Assembly: GCA_009760855.2 (NCBI GenBank)
Contig: WPIO01000003.1
Location: 2,726,001 to 2,790,000 of the forward strand
Reading direction: 5' to 3'
Length of the DNA stretch: 64,000 nt
Origin: Cristatella mucedo
Taxonomy: Eukaryota > Bryozoa > Phylactolaemata > Cristatellidae
Made by a program: the position numbers and the translations under genes
Notes under the pieces: generated by a model
What the model saw: only the letters and a program-made list of their open reading frames with translations
The model's database searches: none
Told to the model about the DNA's origin: nothing
In this document: piece after piece, positions 24,141 through 36,500 of the stretch
Position numbering within the stretch: position 1 is the first letter of the stretch
Layout: every line of letters starts with the position of its first letter

Positions 24141-24978
24141 TTTACCTGTAAGTCTGGCAAGCACACGTTTCACTCTGCGATCTCGTGGTTTTGCCATGCA
24201 ACTGCTACATCACAGTTTCGGATATGCTGGGCTTACGTCTCTGGCGACATGCTCATACTGTATGTGTGGCCGATTTTCAACGTCAGCTCCAAACTCCAGC
24301 ACTGTGAGTAGAGTTCGCTGAAGAACAGAAATGGCAGCGTCCTCGTTAACTGGCAGACTTGCATTTAGTTCCAGGTAATCTTAAGACCTAAAATTAGTAG
24401 AGAGGTACTAGTCTTAATATTGCAGCGACTGCTAATTATTAATTATCACGCGTTTTCAAAAAGTAAATAAACGCATTCTTAGTAAGTTCAATAATTCCTG
24501 TGCAGTAGACTCCAATGGCTCGGCCCAACGAGAAGCCCTACATTTTCTGACCAATCAGCCGACATTTCCACAATTGGCAACGCACAACTGTCGTTTTGAT
24601 TTTAATTTAAAGACGACAGCGATCCAGGTTTACCAATCAAATTTCGTGCCGTTGGGCATGTGCTTTCTCACACAATAGCCTCCAATCGCCCGGCCCGCAA
24701 GGCATTTTTGAACCGCAATACAGCTGCGATATCCACAGTAGGCGTGGCGCATCCGGTTTGGATGCATATTATAAACCACCATATTATAAACCACATATTA
24801 AAAACCACGTCCCGGCGTCTCTTTTTCCTCGCGTCGCCGAGCTGCTGTATGGCGATGTTTGACGCTCTCCACGTTTCTCCCTTCAAACCACGCAGGGCTT
24901 TTCAAGCCAACCGACGGCAAGCGCTATTCTGCTGTGTGGACGTGCCCCGGCAGCCCCAGTTGTTTCCCTGTCCGTAAA

Positions 24979-25158
24979 CATGCTGTTTTCAGAGCCACGC
25001 CGCGAGGCTTCCGTTGAGACTTCTATCTACCCTGACGGTCGTTCGTCGGACTCTTTGTGTAGTCGGTTGGCCGACCGGCACGAAATGGCTTCGGAGAAAT
25101 CGCTTCTTGAGAGATCAGTCGACTCTCGAATCGCGAGCGACAGCTCCCCTCGATTCTA
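24979..25158 (+). CDS. Possible coding exon, unidentified
   Basis: Frame of 59 codons opening MLFSEPRREASVETSIYPDG and ending VDSRIASDSSPRF. It has a polar, Ser/Glu/Arg-balanced composition like an ordered cytosolic protein. A TTTTCAG acceptor lies inside (24991) and a GTATCC donor overlaps the stop. Several CCAAT motifs lie 350-450 bp upstream. I do not recognise the protein, found no partner exon, and it may be chance. Confidence 0.22.
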
Positions 25159-25479
25159 GTATCCGCGCTGGCTCAAGAGAACGGGTTGCACTGAATGTGC
25201 CTCTCTTTGATGCTAGCAAGCAGAGTGTGCCGCCCGGGCGTCGGCGTGCTTTGACAGCCGGACACCTCGCTGTCGATGTACGGCCGACGCTCGGTAGGAA
25301 ATAATGGTCGAGGCAGCACGGCTGTTTAGCGTGTGAGGAAGCGCCGAGCGTGGAATGCGGGTGAAGGCGGCAGTGCCGCCGCTTCGATGCACCCAGGCGG
25401 AGCGGGAATGCTGGTCTACTGGCCTGTGCAATCGGGCGCTTGCAGTCGGCGAAAAGCTCTTGCCAGCTAGGCCTTTCCG

Positions 25480-26070
25480 GCGTGAGCGTCACAGTTGCCG
25501 CATCATACCACTTCTCGCCGACCTGCACTGGCTCCCAGTCAACCAACGCATCGACTTCACGATTCTGTCACTCACTGTCAGGTCCCTTCTTTCTTTGGCT
25601 CCTGCCTACTTATCAGATCTTCTTCCCAACCAGGGTAACCATAGTACTACCCGCTTTTCTGACCCAAATCACTTAGCTGTGCCTTGTGCGAGCCTCGAAT
25701 CTTTTGGAGGCTGTGCCTATAATTTGTACTCTCCCAAAGCCTGGAACTCATTACCGCCACTGACGTCACGACTCCCCCCTCCGACTCCATGACATTTAAA
25801 AAGGCGCTAAAACGAACTTAGTACAGCAATTGCTGTGTTCTTTTGACTTGACCTTTGTGTGCTTATGCGTGCTGAAACTGCACTCAAACCAGTAGCCATA
25901 TTCGCATGCTGACATTTTGCATATGGCCAACCATTATGCTTGTTGAAACTGCATGTTACCACCAGCTATTTAATTATGCTTCAGCTGCAGCATACGTTAA
26001 GCGCCTAGAGAGAGATTAATTTCTCTGAGGGCACTTTACAAATATATGATCATTATTACTATTATTACAG
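25480..26070 (+). mobile_element. 5'-truncated LINE copy
   Basis: Encodes PLLADLHWLPVNQRIDFTIL and LAPAYLSDLLPNQ (ORF2 C terminus). A 3' UTR follows, then TTAAGCGCCTAGAGAGAGAT and an ATT-rich end. Confidence 0.88.
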
Positions 26071-26429
26071 AAAGGCTGACCGAGATTATCCATAACACTT
26101 GCGGCTTGCCTTCTACCATTGAGGCCAGGGGATGGCTTAAATCTCGCCATACCCTGCCTGCGGCCTTCCTATCGTTAGAGTACAATATAACGGGTTACGT
26201 GCACCTTTGCCAGTTTTCTGGAAACGACCGAGCATGCTGTAGCTGTTTTCCTTTGGGTGACGCATGGCTGCAATACGCAGCATTTTCCTCAAAACCTCTT
26301 ACAGATCGCACCACACTGTCACGGGACTGAAGTATTATTTCCCGCTAAAAGATCGTGACTGTGATTGCCGCCATTCTCTCTTGTCTCAGCAACACGCCAG
26401 CTTTTTGTCTGATCTAAGTTTGCAGTTCA

Positions 26430-26515
26430 GCCATGATAATAATAAAATAATAATAATATATTTGATATAGCGCCCTCAGAGAACTCAATATCTTTCTACG
26501 CACTTTGCCGCGATA
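26430..26515 (-). mobile_element. LINE 3' tail fragment
   Basis: Plus strand AATAATAATATATTTGATAT is followed by GCGCCCTCAGAGAACTCAAT, the complement of the LINE end. It is about 85 bp and has no coding part. Confidence 0.75.
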
Positions 26516-26519
26516 ATAT

Positions 26520-27165
26520 AGTGCAGCGTGACTGGCGGCGTACCTTCAGCATCAGATCCAACAGTAGGAGGCGATTTAAGTCAGCTATTGCGGCTCCGGG
26601 CGGATCACGACTAGTCACGCGTCAGCACTACGCCACCTAGCGAAGGCAGTGCCCCGAGCGATCTTACCTCCCAAAAAGGAGCTTGCATAATCCCGCGAAT
26701 TCGTTAACACCGCAACAGCAGCGAGCTTAAGAGCAGCTTCAACTCTTTTGGAAAAACCGCGAGCTTAATAAAACAAATGTCGAGACCGGCCTCGATGAAC
26801 ATGAAAGGGTCTCGCCGATAGCGCGGCCGCCTGTGGGAACTATCTTCGAGGCGTGCAGGTGCGGGTGCGCAATGTGTAACGCCCAAGGCTCGGCGGGGTA
26901 AGCTTGACCTGCCGCTTACCTAGCGGCGTAGCCTATCGCCTAATGCCGTTCGGTGCGCGCCTACGCGCAATAAGCTGGCCGCCACGAAACGAGCGTTTCT
27001 GGCTCTGACCTGCTTACCGTTACTAAAGGGGGTCGCGAGTCCGCGGCGTGAATTAGAAAGCGAGACACACAGATTGGGGATTTTACTGAACTTTATTCGC
27101 AAGCGCACAAAGTCGCTGCGCGTCTAGTTCAGCTTTATCTCCACACTCCTCGCACGCTCTCAACT
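26520..27165. other. Unassigned intergenic sequence before the tandem repeat
   Basis: No gene, RNA or known repeat recognised. The sequence is moderately GC-rich and contains only short frames. Confidence 0.4.
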
Positions 27166-27172
27166 GCACCAA

Positions 27173-27540
27173 CACTCTTGCGGAGGGAATACTCCTCCAC
27201 ACTAAGCGCGACCCGGACCCTAAACCCTAACCGGTGAACTAGGAATCCGTTCCCACCTGTGCCGAGGGAATATCCCAAACACGCCAACTTGCACACTCTT
27301 GCGGAGGGAATACTCCTCCACACTGAAGCGCGAACAGGAGTCTAAACCCTACCCGGAGAACTAGAACTCGGTTTCCACCAGTGCGGCAGGAATACTCCAC
27401 ACACGCCAACTCAAGCACTCCTGCGGAGGAAATACTTCTCCACACTGAAGTGCGACCCGGAGCCTAAACCCTACCCGGTGAACTAGCTCCACACACGCCA
27501 ACTACGCCTAGCTCGCGCCGGCAAATCCCTATGCCGAGAC
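27173..27540. repeat. Tandem repeat, about 122-bp unit, three copies
   Basis: The units begin at CACTCTTGCGGAGGGAATAC (27173 and 27294) and CACTCCTGCGGAGGAAATAC (27416), giving periods of 121 and 122 bp. Each unit holds a TCTAAACCCTACCCGG-like core. No open frame is maintained across units. Confidence 0.88.
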
Positions 27541-27544
27541 CACG

Positions 27545-28530
27545 TGCTAGCGCGCACACACGACACAAAAGAAACACAAAACACGAAAGAACACACAAAA
27601 TGCCAGCTCGGGCGCGATACGACCGTATTCGGTGGGGTTCCACCGAATCCTCCTAGCCTGTCTCGTCTTGTTCCGTCAATCGCCGGCGAACAGCCCGCCC
27701 TCTTCCCTCGCTTTCAGAGAAACGAGTGCGACGGCGTCGAAGCCGGACCAAAGACAAAAAGACACGAGGCCAAGAGTGAGCGTCGCTCGACTGTTAAATA
27801 CCTAGCTGAAACAATGGGCAAGAGCTTAGTGGTATTGGGCCCGGACACCTTGGCCCATTACAGAAAGGAATTACTACCGTCCCCAGGCCACTGGAAGGGT
27901 ACCTCCGTCCAGCTTGAATGGCGAATGGGTTCCAGAAGATTCTTTCTTGGAAAGAGGGAAGGCGGGGGTTGACAGGCCAGCCAACATCTATCAGTAGCTT
28001 CCGCGAGTATCGGACCAATTCTAAAGGCCGAATCGCCGCCGCTCGTCTCAGAGCTTCCTGGCCTTCTCCTAAGCGCTTCCTTTCTAACCGCACTGACTCT
28101 CCTCTCTGGCTCACTGCTCCAGGACAAAGGGGCTCTAGCCCGCCGCCGAACAGCTCTTGTTCGCGCTAAAATTCAGCCAAAGCCAGCAGGGCGCTACAAA
28201 TGAGCGCGGCAGGCTCGTCTATGAGAACGAGAAGTCTCTTATCAACGCGACCATACTTCGATACAGTCGACGACGTCCTCAATGGCTAACGGCAAAGTCC
28301 AGAACACTAGCTGCTGCGACACAGGAAGTGGAGCCCGTCGTAACTCGGCGAGATCGGCTAGCAGTAGTAGCGCTCGGCAACGTGCGGGTGGCCGTAGGCT
28401 GACGCCTGCTGTCAGCTTCTTCGCTTCGCTGTAGGGGCTTATTATCAATTTAGAGGGCCGGCGGAAGCTTCTCTAATCCGCGCATCGAATAGAAGGGAGC
28501 TGCAAGTATACAGGTATACACATTCATATT
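27545..28530. other. Unassigned intergenic sequence
   Basis: The longest plus-strand frame (27544-27972) has no recognised motif, no splice partner and a composition typical of chance. Nothing else is supported. Confidence 0.4.
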
Positions 28531-28534
28531 GATT

Positions 28535-28672
28535 CAAAGGCCTACCTAGGATATTGCGTGCCCGGGGACGAACTACACAGATAACGCCCACACCCAGAAT
28601 TTAACACCCATTTTAGCGCCCCCACCTCGATTCAGCGCCCAGGGACATACGGCCCCTTTTGGTACGCCTCTG
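28535..28672. mobile_element. 138-bp hAT MITE of the ZMYM1-like family
   Basis: Ends CAAAGGCCTACC and (complement) CAGAGGCGTACC match the ends of the larger hAT at 43744-45552. Flanking 8-bp duplications are TATTGATT and TATTCATA (6 of 8 identical). The subterminal GCCCGGGGAC motif is also shared with the larger element. It has no coding capacity. Confidence 0.75.
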
Positions 28673-28697
28673 TATTCATATATACATATGCAGGTGT

Positions 28698-28699
<2 letters not shown>

Positions 28700-28744
<45 letters not shown>
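28700..28744. repeat. (TA)n microsatellite
   Basis: Uninterrupted TA run of about 45 bp. Confidence 0.95.
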
Positions 28745-28748
<4 letters not shown>

Positions 28749-28759
28749 TAATACAATAT

Positions 28760-30470
28760 TTAACGTGCATGTATATACATTTGCCGGCGGTGACCTGCCT
28801 GCCGGGGTCACGAGTGCTGTCCACGCATCCGGTTTAAGAACAGGGACCACGCGGCTTGCAGACCCGGTAATGGCATCAGAGACGTAGAGGGCCGCAATTC
28901 CCTTCGCTCCGTGCGTGGAGAAACCACCTTTTTCAGGCTTGCTCAAGTATGCGAACGTGTTCACATGCCTATTCGTGATTCTCTCGAATAATTGCATGCC
29001 CAACAGTAATGACTCGTTTTTTCTAAGTATCAAATGCACCCAGATTTTTTGCCCATTGTGACTCAACTCAAGCTGCTCAGAGCGCCTCCCGTAAGCATAT
29101 TAGCGGCATGGATTTCCTTAATCCTGAGAGGTATGGTGAAGGAGCAGGTAGCCGATCAAATCCTTTTTGGGCCTTGTGCACCTGCTGTAAACAGATAACA
29201 CTAATGAGCAGCCTGGATGACTGACCGTTGGGCTACTGACTGCAAATGCACAGGAACAGCAGCCTCAGGTCTGAGGTGATTGCACCATTCTCCAAAGGAT
29301 TCAGACATAAGTATCTTTGTCAAGGTGGACGTTGCTGGGGGAAGGGTGTGAGGGGGAGGCAAACGTGCTGCCAAGACGATGCAGCGATTTCGTTAGGTTT
29401 AGCTGCGATATGACTTTCCCGTGAAGCCACTTTTGCATGCTTGCAAAAGTGGCTTCCCGAAAGTAACACGAACGTTATTAACTTGTTTATGATTACAGCG
29501 AATAGAACTAGCGACAGCTTACAGTTCTTTAGTCAAGCTACACCACTTCTCGATGCTGCCTACAGGAAGCTGAAATGCACGACCTCTTCGATTGAGAGGC
29601 ATGATCAACTCAAACGAATCAACACGACTTGATCAACTCGGAACAAAAACGAATCTCCAGTAGCCGAAGCATAGAGTCTACATTAGAGGATCTATACTGG
29701 TTTGCTTATGGATGCATACTTTCAGAGCCGATAATTCTCGTGTCTACGTTGGTACTGAAACCGTGGCAGCATACTCACTATTGCATACATTAACAGCTGG
29801 TACAAATTGGCCTAAGCACATCACCGTCACGGCTGCATGTCAAAGTCAAAAGAGCAGTCACGGGTATACCGTGCGAAGAGCCAATGGTGTGGCTATTAGC
29901 GTGTTTCTTTGGGACGCAGTTAGAGCTACACGCTCAGGCTCAGGTGGCTATGCTGAGGAGCTGCACTCAGCGGTGCCTACTGTGGGTGCTCGCTCTACCA
30001 CAAACTCGCTTCCGGCTGCACGTCGCCAAAGGATCTACACTTGCGGTGGCACGGTGTAGCTGGTGAGTTTCGTGGGCACAGTAAGCACGCGTTAATGCCT
30101 AGAGTCTCTATTAAAATAAACTACAAACAGTTCCTTACACATAGTGCTGCGCTTCCATACATGTGTACATGCCGAAGCAGCATCAATAAATAACAATTCG
30201 TGGAAGCAGAAAAAAAAGCAGCCGCCCGGGATAATTGGCAGGTTAGAGTAGCATCGGCCGGGCCACAGGAGCTGCAGCTATACCGGGCCACCATCTTTGG
30301 GCAGGCCAAGAGTATCATCGACCGACGACACGGACGAGAGTGGTTAAACGGACGCCACAGCTCAGATGGCTTGTGCTTATCTATGACTGCGCACGCCTGA
30401 TCTGTGCTGCCTGCAGCTGCGACAGTACTGCCTGAGTTGCATATCGCTGCTACACGATCGAGCATGCCTC
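28760..30470. other. Intergenic, downstream of TM2D1
   Basis: Contains a 34-bp perfect hairpin at 29423-29456. No gene or known repeat was recognised. The plus-strand frame 29712-30059 has no family features. Confidence 0.4.
29423..29456. repeat. Short perfect hairpin
   Basis: GAAGCCACTTTTGCA, a four-base loop and the exact complement. It is not part of an identified transposon end. Confidence 0.85.
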
Positions 30471-30476
30471 GGCCGG

Positions 30477-30572
30477 TCACAGGAGCACAGTTGAGTTGTC
30501 AGGTTTCAGCTGTGTGAGCCCGGGGCCATAGAAGTCCGTCACATAGTCCGATCCATCCGCCGGTTTAACCAC
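30477..30572 (-). CDS. TM2D1: TM2D1 exon 6 and stop
   Basis: 96 nt ending TGA; encodes VVKPADGSDYVTDFYGPG and a short polar tail. Acceptor CTTGCAG. Confidence 0.93.
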   Translation of the reverse strand: MVKPADGSDYVTDFYGPGLTQLKPDNSTVLL

Positions 30573-33500
30573 CTGCAAGCAGTGTGTATAGTCGTATAGA
30601 AACGCCCGACTACTTCAGACTACGTTAAAACGATGCTGCCACACTCAGAATTTCGTGCAAATGACCTTCGATGAGACACCAAAAGCTGGCATAGCACAGC
30701 ACGATTACTAGGGACGACAAAGCTCATGTTGCCAAGACCAATTTGTAAACATGAAATATCGGTCCAACGAAAGTGTTGTGCCGTACTAGATTCCGGCAGT
30801 CTGTGATGCTATATACGTTATGAGCCCAATTTCAAGAACCAGGTTGACCAAATTAAGACATTAACAAAATAAGAATTACAGTATATTGTCAACATTATCT
30901 AAGACAACCCCATCGATGCAAAAAATTAACGCTATAATAGCAATGCCGACTAGAAAATTTCGCCAGCTACTAAAGCACTCGCTTAGCACGGCATAAAACA
31001 AAGCAACATAGCGATGCTTAGAGGCAGCAAAGACACTCTATTCATGACAGGAAGAAGACCCTGAAACCTCCGAATGCTAGCATGCGGCAGCAGTAAGGAT
31101 GTACAAGCAGCAGCAGCAGCAGCAGGTGGCTGGCAAGTACCTGCATGGCAATAAGTAGCAGATCTACTAGCTGTCCGACAAGCATGAAGCCAAATGTGGC
31201 CAACTTCAGCAGTCCTGAAAAAAATTAGCCTTAGGCCTCAGCCAGCAAAGCAACAGATGTTGTCTCTACCGACTGCTCTTATTTAAATGGGCTGTCCTAA
31301 CAACAGAAAATCTACTCAAATTGCACCAATTTATTAGTTATGACAAACATTATTCTACAGCTATTTACTGTTCAGAGGTTCCCAGGACGTTTAAGGGCAG
31401 GTTTGCATGTTGACTGGACATGCCTGATCGTGGGGGCGGCCTCGATGCAGCGGACCGTTCCACTTTTCATCACGATGAATGGCGATTTGAATTGCTTAAT
31501 ATTAGAATTTATATTATACAGGCTTAATTAATATAAACGATTGCAGTACCATTGAGGCCAAGTCGGTTTTGCTATGAAATTCGATAAGCAGAATCTAATT
31601 CCTCTCAACCAAAACCCTAATTTACCAACTTGACTAGTACTGGCAGGGACATAGTGAAAAGGGTTGCAGTATCCGGAGCAGTATGCTCCTCTTGGGACCT
31701 GTCCAGAGATGATTCACATGCAAGGGCAACGTCAAGGTTCATTACACCCCTTACTAGACTTACCCCCTAGACGAAAACTTAAGCACCTGAACACAAGGAG
31801 CTTGGTGGCTTATAACTAACAGCCTTAACATAAAAGAAGATCGGCTAAAACTGCCAAAGGCCATAGAAATGATGGATCGACTCTTTCACGAACATGATAC
31901 AATGTCAACAGACTTGTGTTCAATCTACACTTGTACCACATGCAATCTTAGGGGTTTGGTCTGCTCTCATTACTATGAGTATAATGATTCGAAGTTTCCT
32001 TCTTAGAAGGACTATTCGATCGTAGGGCATTCAATATAATTTTGCATACTGATTCTCCCAATGCTGATCTTAAGCAAGCCTGCAGACCAAGGCAATGCCT
32101 AAATTACAGCATTTTGGATAGATACTTCCAAAAGCCGTTGCATCTCTGCCAAACCCTAAAAATAAATTATGACCAAACAGAACTCCTGTTGCCACGACAT
32201 ACCCCTTTGAAATGGGCAGCCTGACTTGTCAAAAACAGAGCAAGCGCTAATAGGTTGTGCTCTAATAGGTTGTGCTCTAACAGATTGACTTTCACGGGCT
32301 TCATGTCGAGCAGAAAATTTAATCCGAGACACTTCTTACGGTTCTAAAGAGTCGCATGGGAGAGGCTTACTGTCACACTAAGTTGCTTACGATACAACGT
32401 GTTGTAATATTAGTCTTGTTGCTTCAGCAACTCACACCATTGGTGACCCTTTGACTAATACATTCATTTAAAAATAAACCCATTACTCCCTATACAATTC
32501 GATGTTAACTCGCAAACGCTCGATAGCAGGGCTGCATCTAACTAGCTGCACAAGCCAACAAATCAGCTAATTATAACTGTCAACATTCTACTGCATCCCT
32601 CTCAGATCCAGTGATCCAGCAGCCACAGGGTCACCATCAGCCCTTGTATTTCAATTGTTCAAAATGGTAATCTTTCTTTCGTTAATATATCAGCATGTCA
32701 CCACAGCATAGTCTCCAAGTCCCACTAGCTACTAGGAAGAATGCTGCCGATGATGTGTACCAAAATTAGACAAGAGTTCGTTTTGCAGATGTTCACTGGC
32801 AGCATAATTACTGACTGTGAGGACATGCCACGGAGTCATAGGACAAGCATAAGAAGAGCTTTAGAGAACATTTTGCAGGCAGTTACTTGGTAGCTTGGCA
32901 ACCGTCTGCTCGTAATTGAGCGATATAATAAGCTGTCAGCATAGGCGCAAGGCAAGCCTTAACAACTTATACACCAGGTTTTCTCATGAATGTCGCCAGC
33001 AACTTTGGACACAGTAATGGAGCAATCTCGACTGGGCAAGATGGCACACAATACAGGCATGAACCCCCTAGCTCAAACATTGGACAGTGAGTCCATCTGC
33101 TCTGCGAGTATTTACCGATGGCAGGGTAGCCAAGATAAAAGCGATCGATGCCGAACATGCCCAAAAACACCGACAACAACACGGTGACTTTATAAGACTT
33201 TCCATTTCTACAAAGAAGCAGAACACATGCATCAAGTGGGGAAACAACAGCAACCATAGAAGCAACAACCAGTGACCTCTGTGAGTCTCAATAGTGGCCG
33301 GTGGTTGGTTTCTGTCTTTATGTTCTTTCTATCCAGCAAAACAGAGTGTATTATGCTCTGTTTCCGGTGGGCACAGCAATGGTCCCGACAGTCTGCCCAA
33401 GCAGTCAATCAACAGATGGGCTACTCCACTAAGCCGTTTTTTAGTTAGGCAGGTTTCAGCCAACGGGTGAGACCGATAACCAGCAGCTACGATGCAGCAC

Positions 33501-36500
33501 AGGCCAGCCACTATCCGTGAGCAGCATTACTTGGAGACTGATGAACTAGAGGCCGAGGCAACTCAGCATCACACCTCCGAGGAAAGGCTTGCCGTAGCAC
33601 CTTGCCGGGTCGTCACTCTCCAAGCACGATCAGAGGTTTCGCCTTTTCGAGAGTGCATATGCAATTCTCCCGGGAGCCCCGGCTGCCATTCCAACGCACC
33701 CTCACTGCAGCAGTGGCAGCTGCAGTCCCTGTCGTGCAAGCTCCCTCCAATACGGTGCTGCATAATTCACCGACCTTTATTCTTGAAATACGGATATAAT
33801 TTTTGCAAAGCAAAGCAGAGCGAAAAAACGCAGTTAGTTACCAGGGCAGAGTTAACCAGCCAGCCAGCCAGCATCAAGATGAGCCTGACCTTGGCAAGCC
33901 AGCCTCTGCGGCGCTGCGCTGCTGTGGCTGCATGCACCTGGCTGATGAGATTGCCTAAAGAACACCGAGCCCCCCCCCCCATGTTTGGTCGGTCAGCTTG
34001 CAACAAGGACAGCCACTTTCATGTCTCCGAGTTTCGTTAGCAGGAACGAAGTGACTGCGTAAGACAGCGGTGGGTGCATTAGGAGAGATCACCAAGAACC
34101 TGAGGCAAACCTTTCCTCAGAGGCATCGCCAGCTAGTCACTCCTCTAGTGGCGATACGACGAAAGCTAGTTACTCAACGGCGCACACAGGTAGCTGAGCA
34201 GTTCGACACTCGCAAGCGACCGTGCCGTGACCATTTTCTAGCCCGAACATGCCCGCCCGCCGGTCAGCACTGCCGGTCTAAGGTTACACTGTCCGGTATG
34301 TCAAATTCAATCCAGCAGCTCATCACGGGCTGTCACAGGACGGGACAAGCCTTGTCGCTCGAGAAGCCGCGTTGCTGGCAGCGGCAACAAGATGCAAAGA
34401 CAGCAAGCAGCCACAAGCGAGATTCAGCCTAGCGAGCACCCACCACAGCCTCACGTTTCAGCTGGTCATATGTAGCAGCTCTGCAGATAACAGCTGGCTT
34501 GAACACAGTTTTCGTTCAAATAAAGCATTAACTACAGTTTTTATTCCCATAAAGCATGAACTATGGCAGAACTGCCCCGTCGGGCTACTTCCTACACTTA
34601 CACGACACTCTTAATATGCTGTAAAGCAAGTGTGTGAACAAATGCATGGTACTTAAAAGAGATCTCGTTCTCTTAGAGAACTAGACAAATCCTTCCATAC
34701 CACTACCACTATTATTTTTTATCATAAACTAAAGTGGCAGCAACTTAAACATGATCTCTAAGCCTTAAAATCCTGGTAACATATCTGATGCTACTCCGAA
34801 CACGAACGAGTACATCATGCATCATTGCAGGTCTTCTTTTGAGCCACGAACAAAGATTAGCTTCCGATGTAGCTATCAGAAGCTGTGAAATACCCTAAGC
34901 TGCTCACTCACGTCCATCGACAACTTTTTGTCTGGTTGAAGCCAACCGATGAGCCCGTATGAGTAATTCCACCACACGTGATCCCTGCTGTTGGCATACA
35001 TGGAACTACAAACAAGGAAATGCACTAACAACAACACCAGAAAGCAGCAGAGGTGAATAATGCTGCTTCATTACAAAGCCCAATACATTAGTAATAACAC
35101 AACAAATGATTACAAGAAAGCTAGCTAGGACATTCGATTGCCAGGTAAGGAAGGGTCAGTCATATATCTTAGTAATGCTAGCCGTGAATCATACTTCCTC
35201 TGGCTTGTAGTATTGTGGTCGGGTGTTAACTTACCTCGAGGCCCGATAACATAAGGCCTGATATAAGCCCCGAAGGCCACACATTTTTAAGAGATTTATC
35301 TTCAAGAGTAAGTGCACAGAGTAAGTGTAAGAGTAAGTGCACAGATTAAAAGCACCGTCCTGTGAGATGCTGCCTGTCGCCTAGGCAGCTGCACTTCCAC
35401 TTCTCTCAGTCCGTACTGCCTTTCAGAAATAGCATGAGCAACAAGGCTATGCCATCGACGCTGCAGCTTACTCGTAACTAAACCAGCCCTTGAGCAGTTC
35501 ACCGGTTGCTGAGTTTCACTGTCAATCTGTGGCTCGAGACAGGTGTATCTGGGAGAGAGGAATATGTAAGGCAAAACTCAGTCACCCGACTGGAAAATAT
35601 AATAGAGGCACTTTGAACAGCTGAAAAGGAAGCATGTCACTTGTTAGCGATAGGCATGCCAAATTTCAACATGCGTATGCATACAAAGACAAGAAAAATC
35701 CACACGGTTACAATAAATGCCGAAAGGAAAAGGTGAGTATTTGCTTTATTCTGTCTTCAAGTCAAGGAGGGATGGCATGACATCCGTTGGTATTAAGTTC
35801 TACGTATTGGGAGTATGGGAATAGGAACCGAAGTCAAGGTCTCGAAAGCATTTCAGGTTGGATTAGAGGCACAGCTACTCCACATTGACAAACAGATAAC
35901 CTGCAAATTCTTAGTATGACCCGGAAGGCTCATCTTAGCTTGGTCCTTCATGCCAAGCTCAACTAGTGCTCCAGTTTTTCAGCTCCATGTGCCCTAAGGG
36001 CCTCTATGCAGGCACAATAAATTAGCTGCTCCATTCTTGCACTCAAAAAATGGTCACTGGCTTCAAGACAGACAAGTCTAGCTGCCGAGCCACAATGGAT
36101 CACAGCAGCAGGATGCTTGTTCATTCACGACAGCCATGATGACTGTCGATGCCTCTTGCAGATTTAGAGGAGGGTTCGACTCATTTGTGGGCATCACACA
36201 ATCACCGGTGGTTGCTCTCAGTCGTCTCACAAGCAACAGCTTTCGGCTACGGGATTTCGACAGTACCACCAATGCTCCGAATGCCATTATCATCTGCTGC
36301 TCCAACTTCCAGTATTCAGCTGATCGGATGCACTAGGTAGGGCCTCAGAAGAGTCCAATCGCCGGTCACAGAGGCCGGCTGCAGCTGGTCGCCAACTGCC
36401 AAGCCACAGTACAAGCCAGCTGCTTCTCCATGCTGTGCCACAGTAGGGGAGGGGTGATGCAGGTATTGCAACACGGTTGGTCAAGCCTCCAAGGAAGACA

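Noticed and set aside
27218-27232. CCCTAAACCCTAACC, telomere-like
   Set aside because: A single variant inside the 122-bp tandem repeat; other units read differently, so not an interstitial telomere array.
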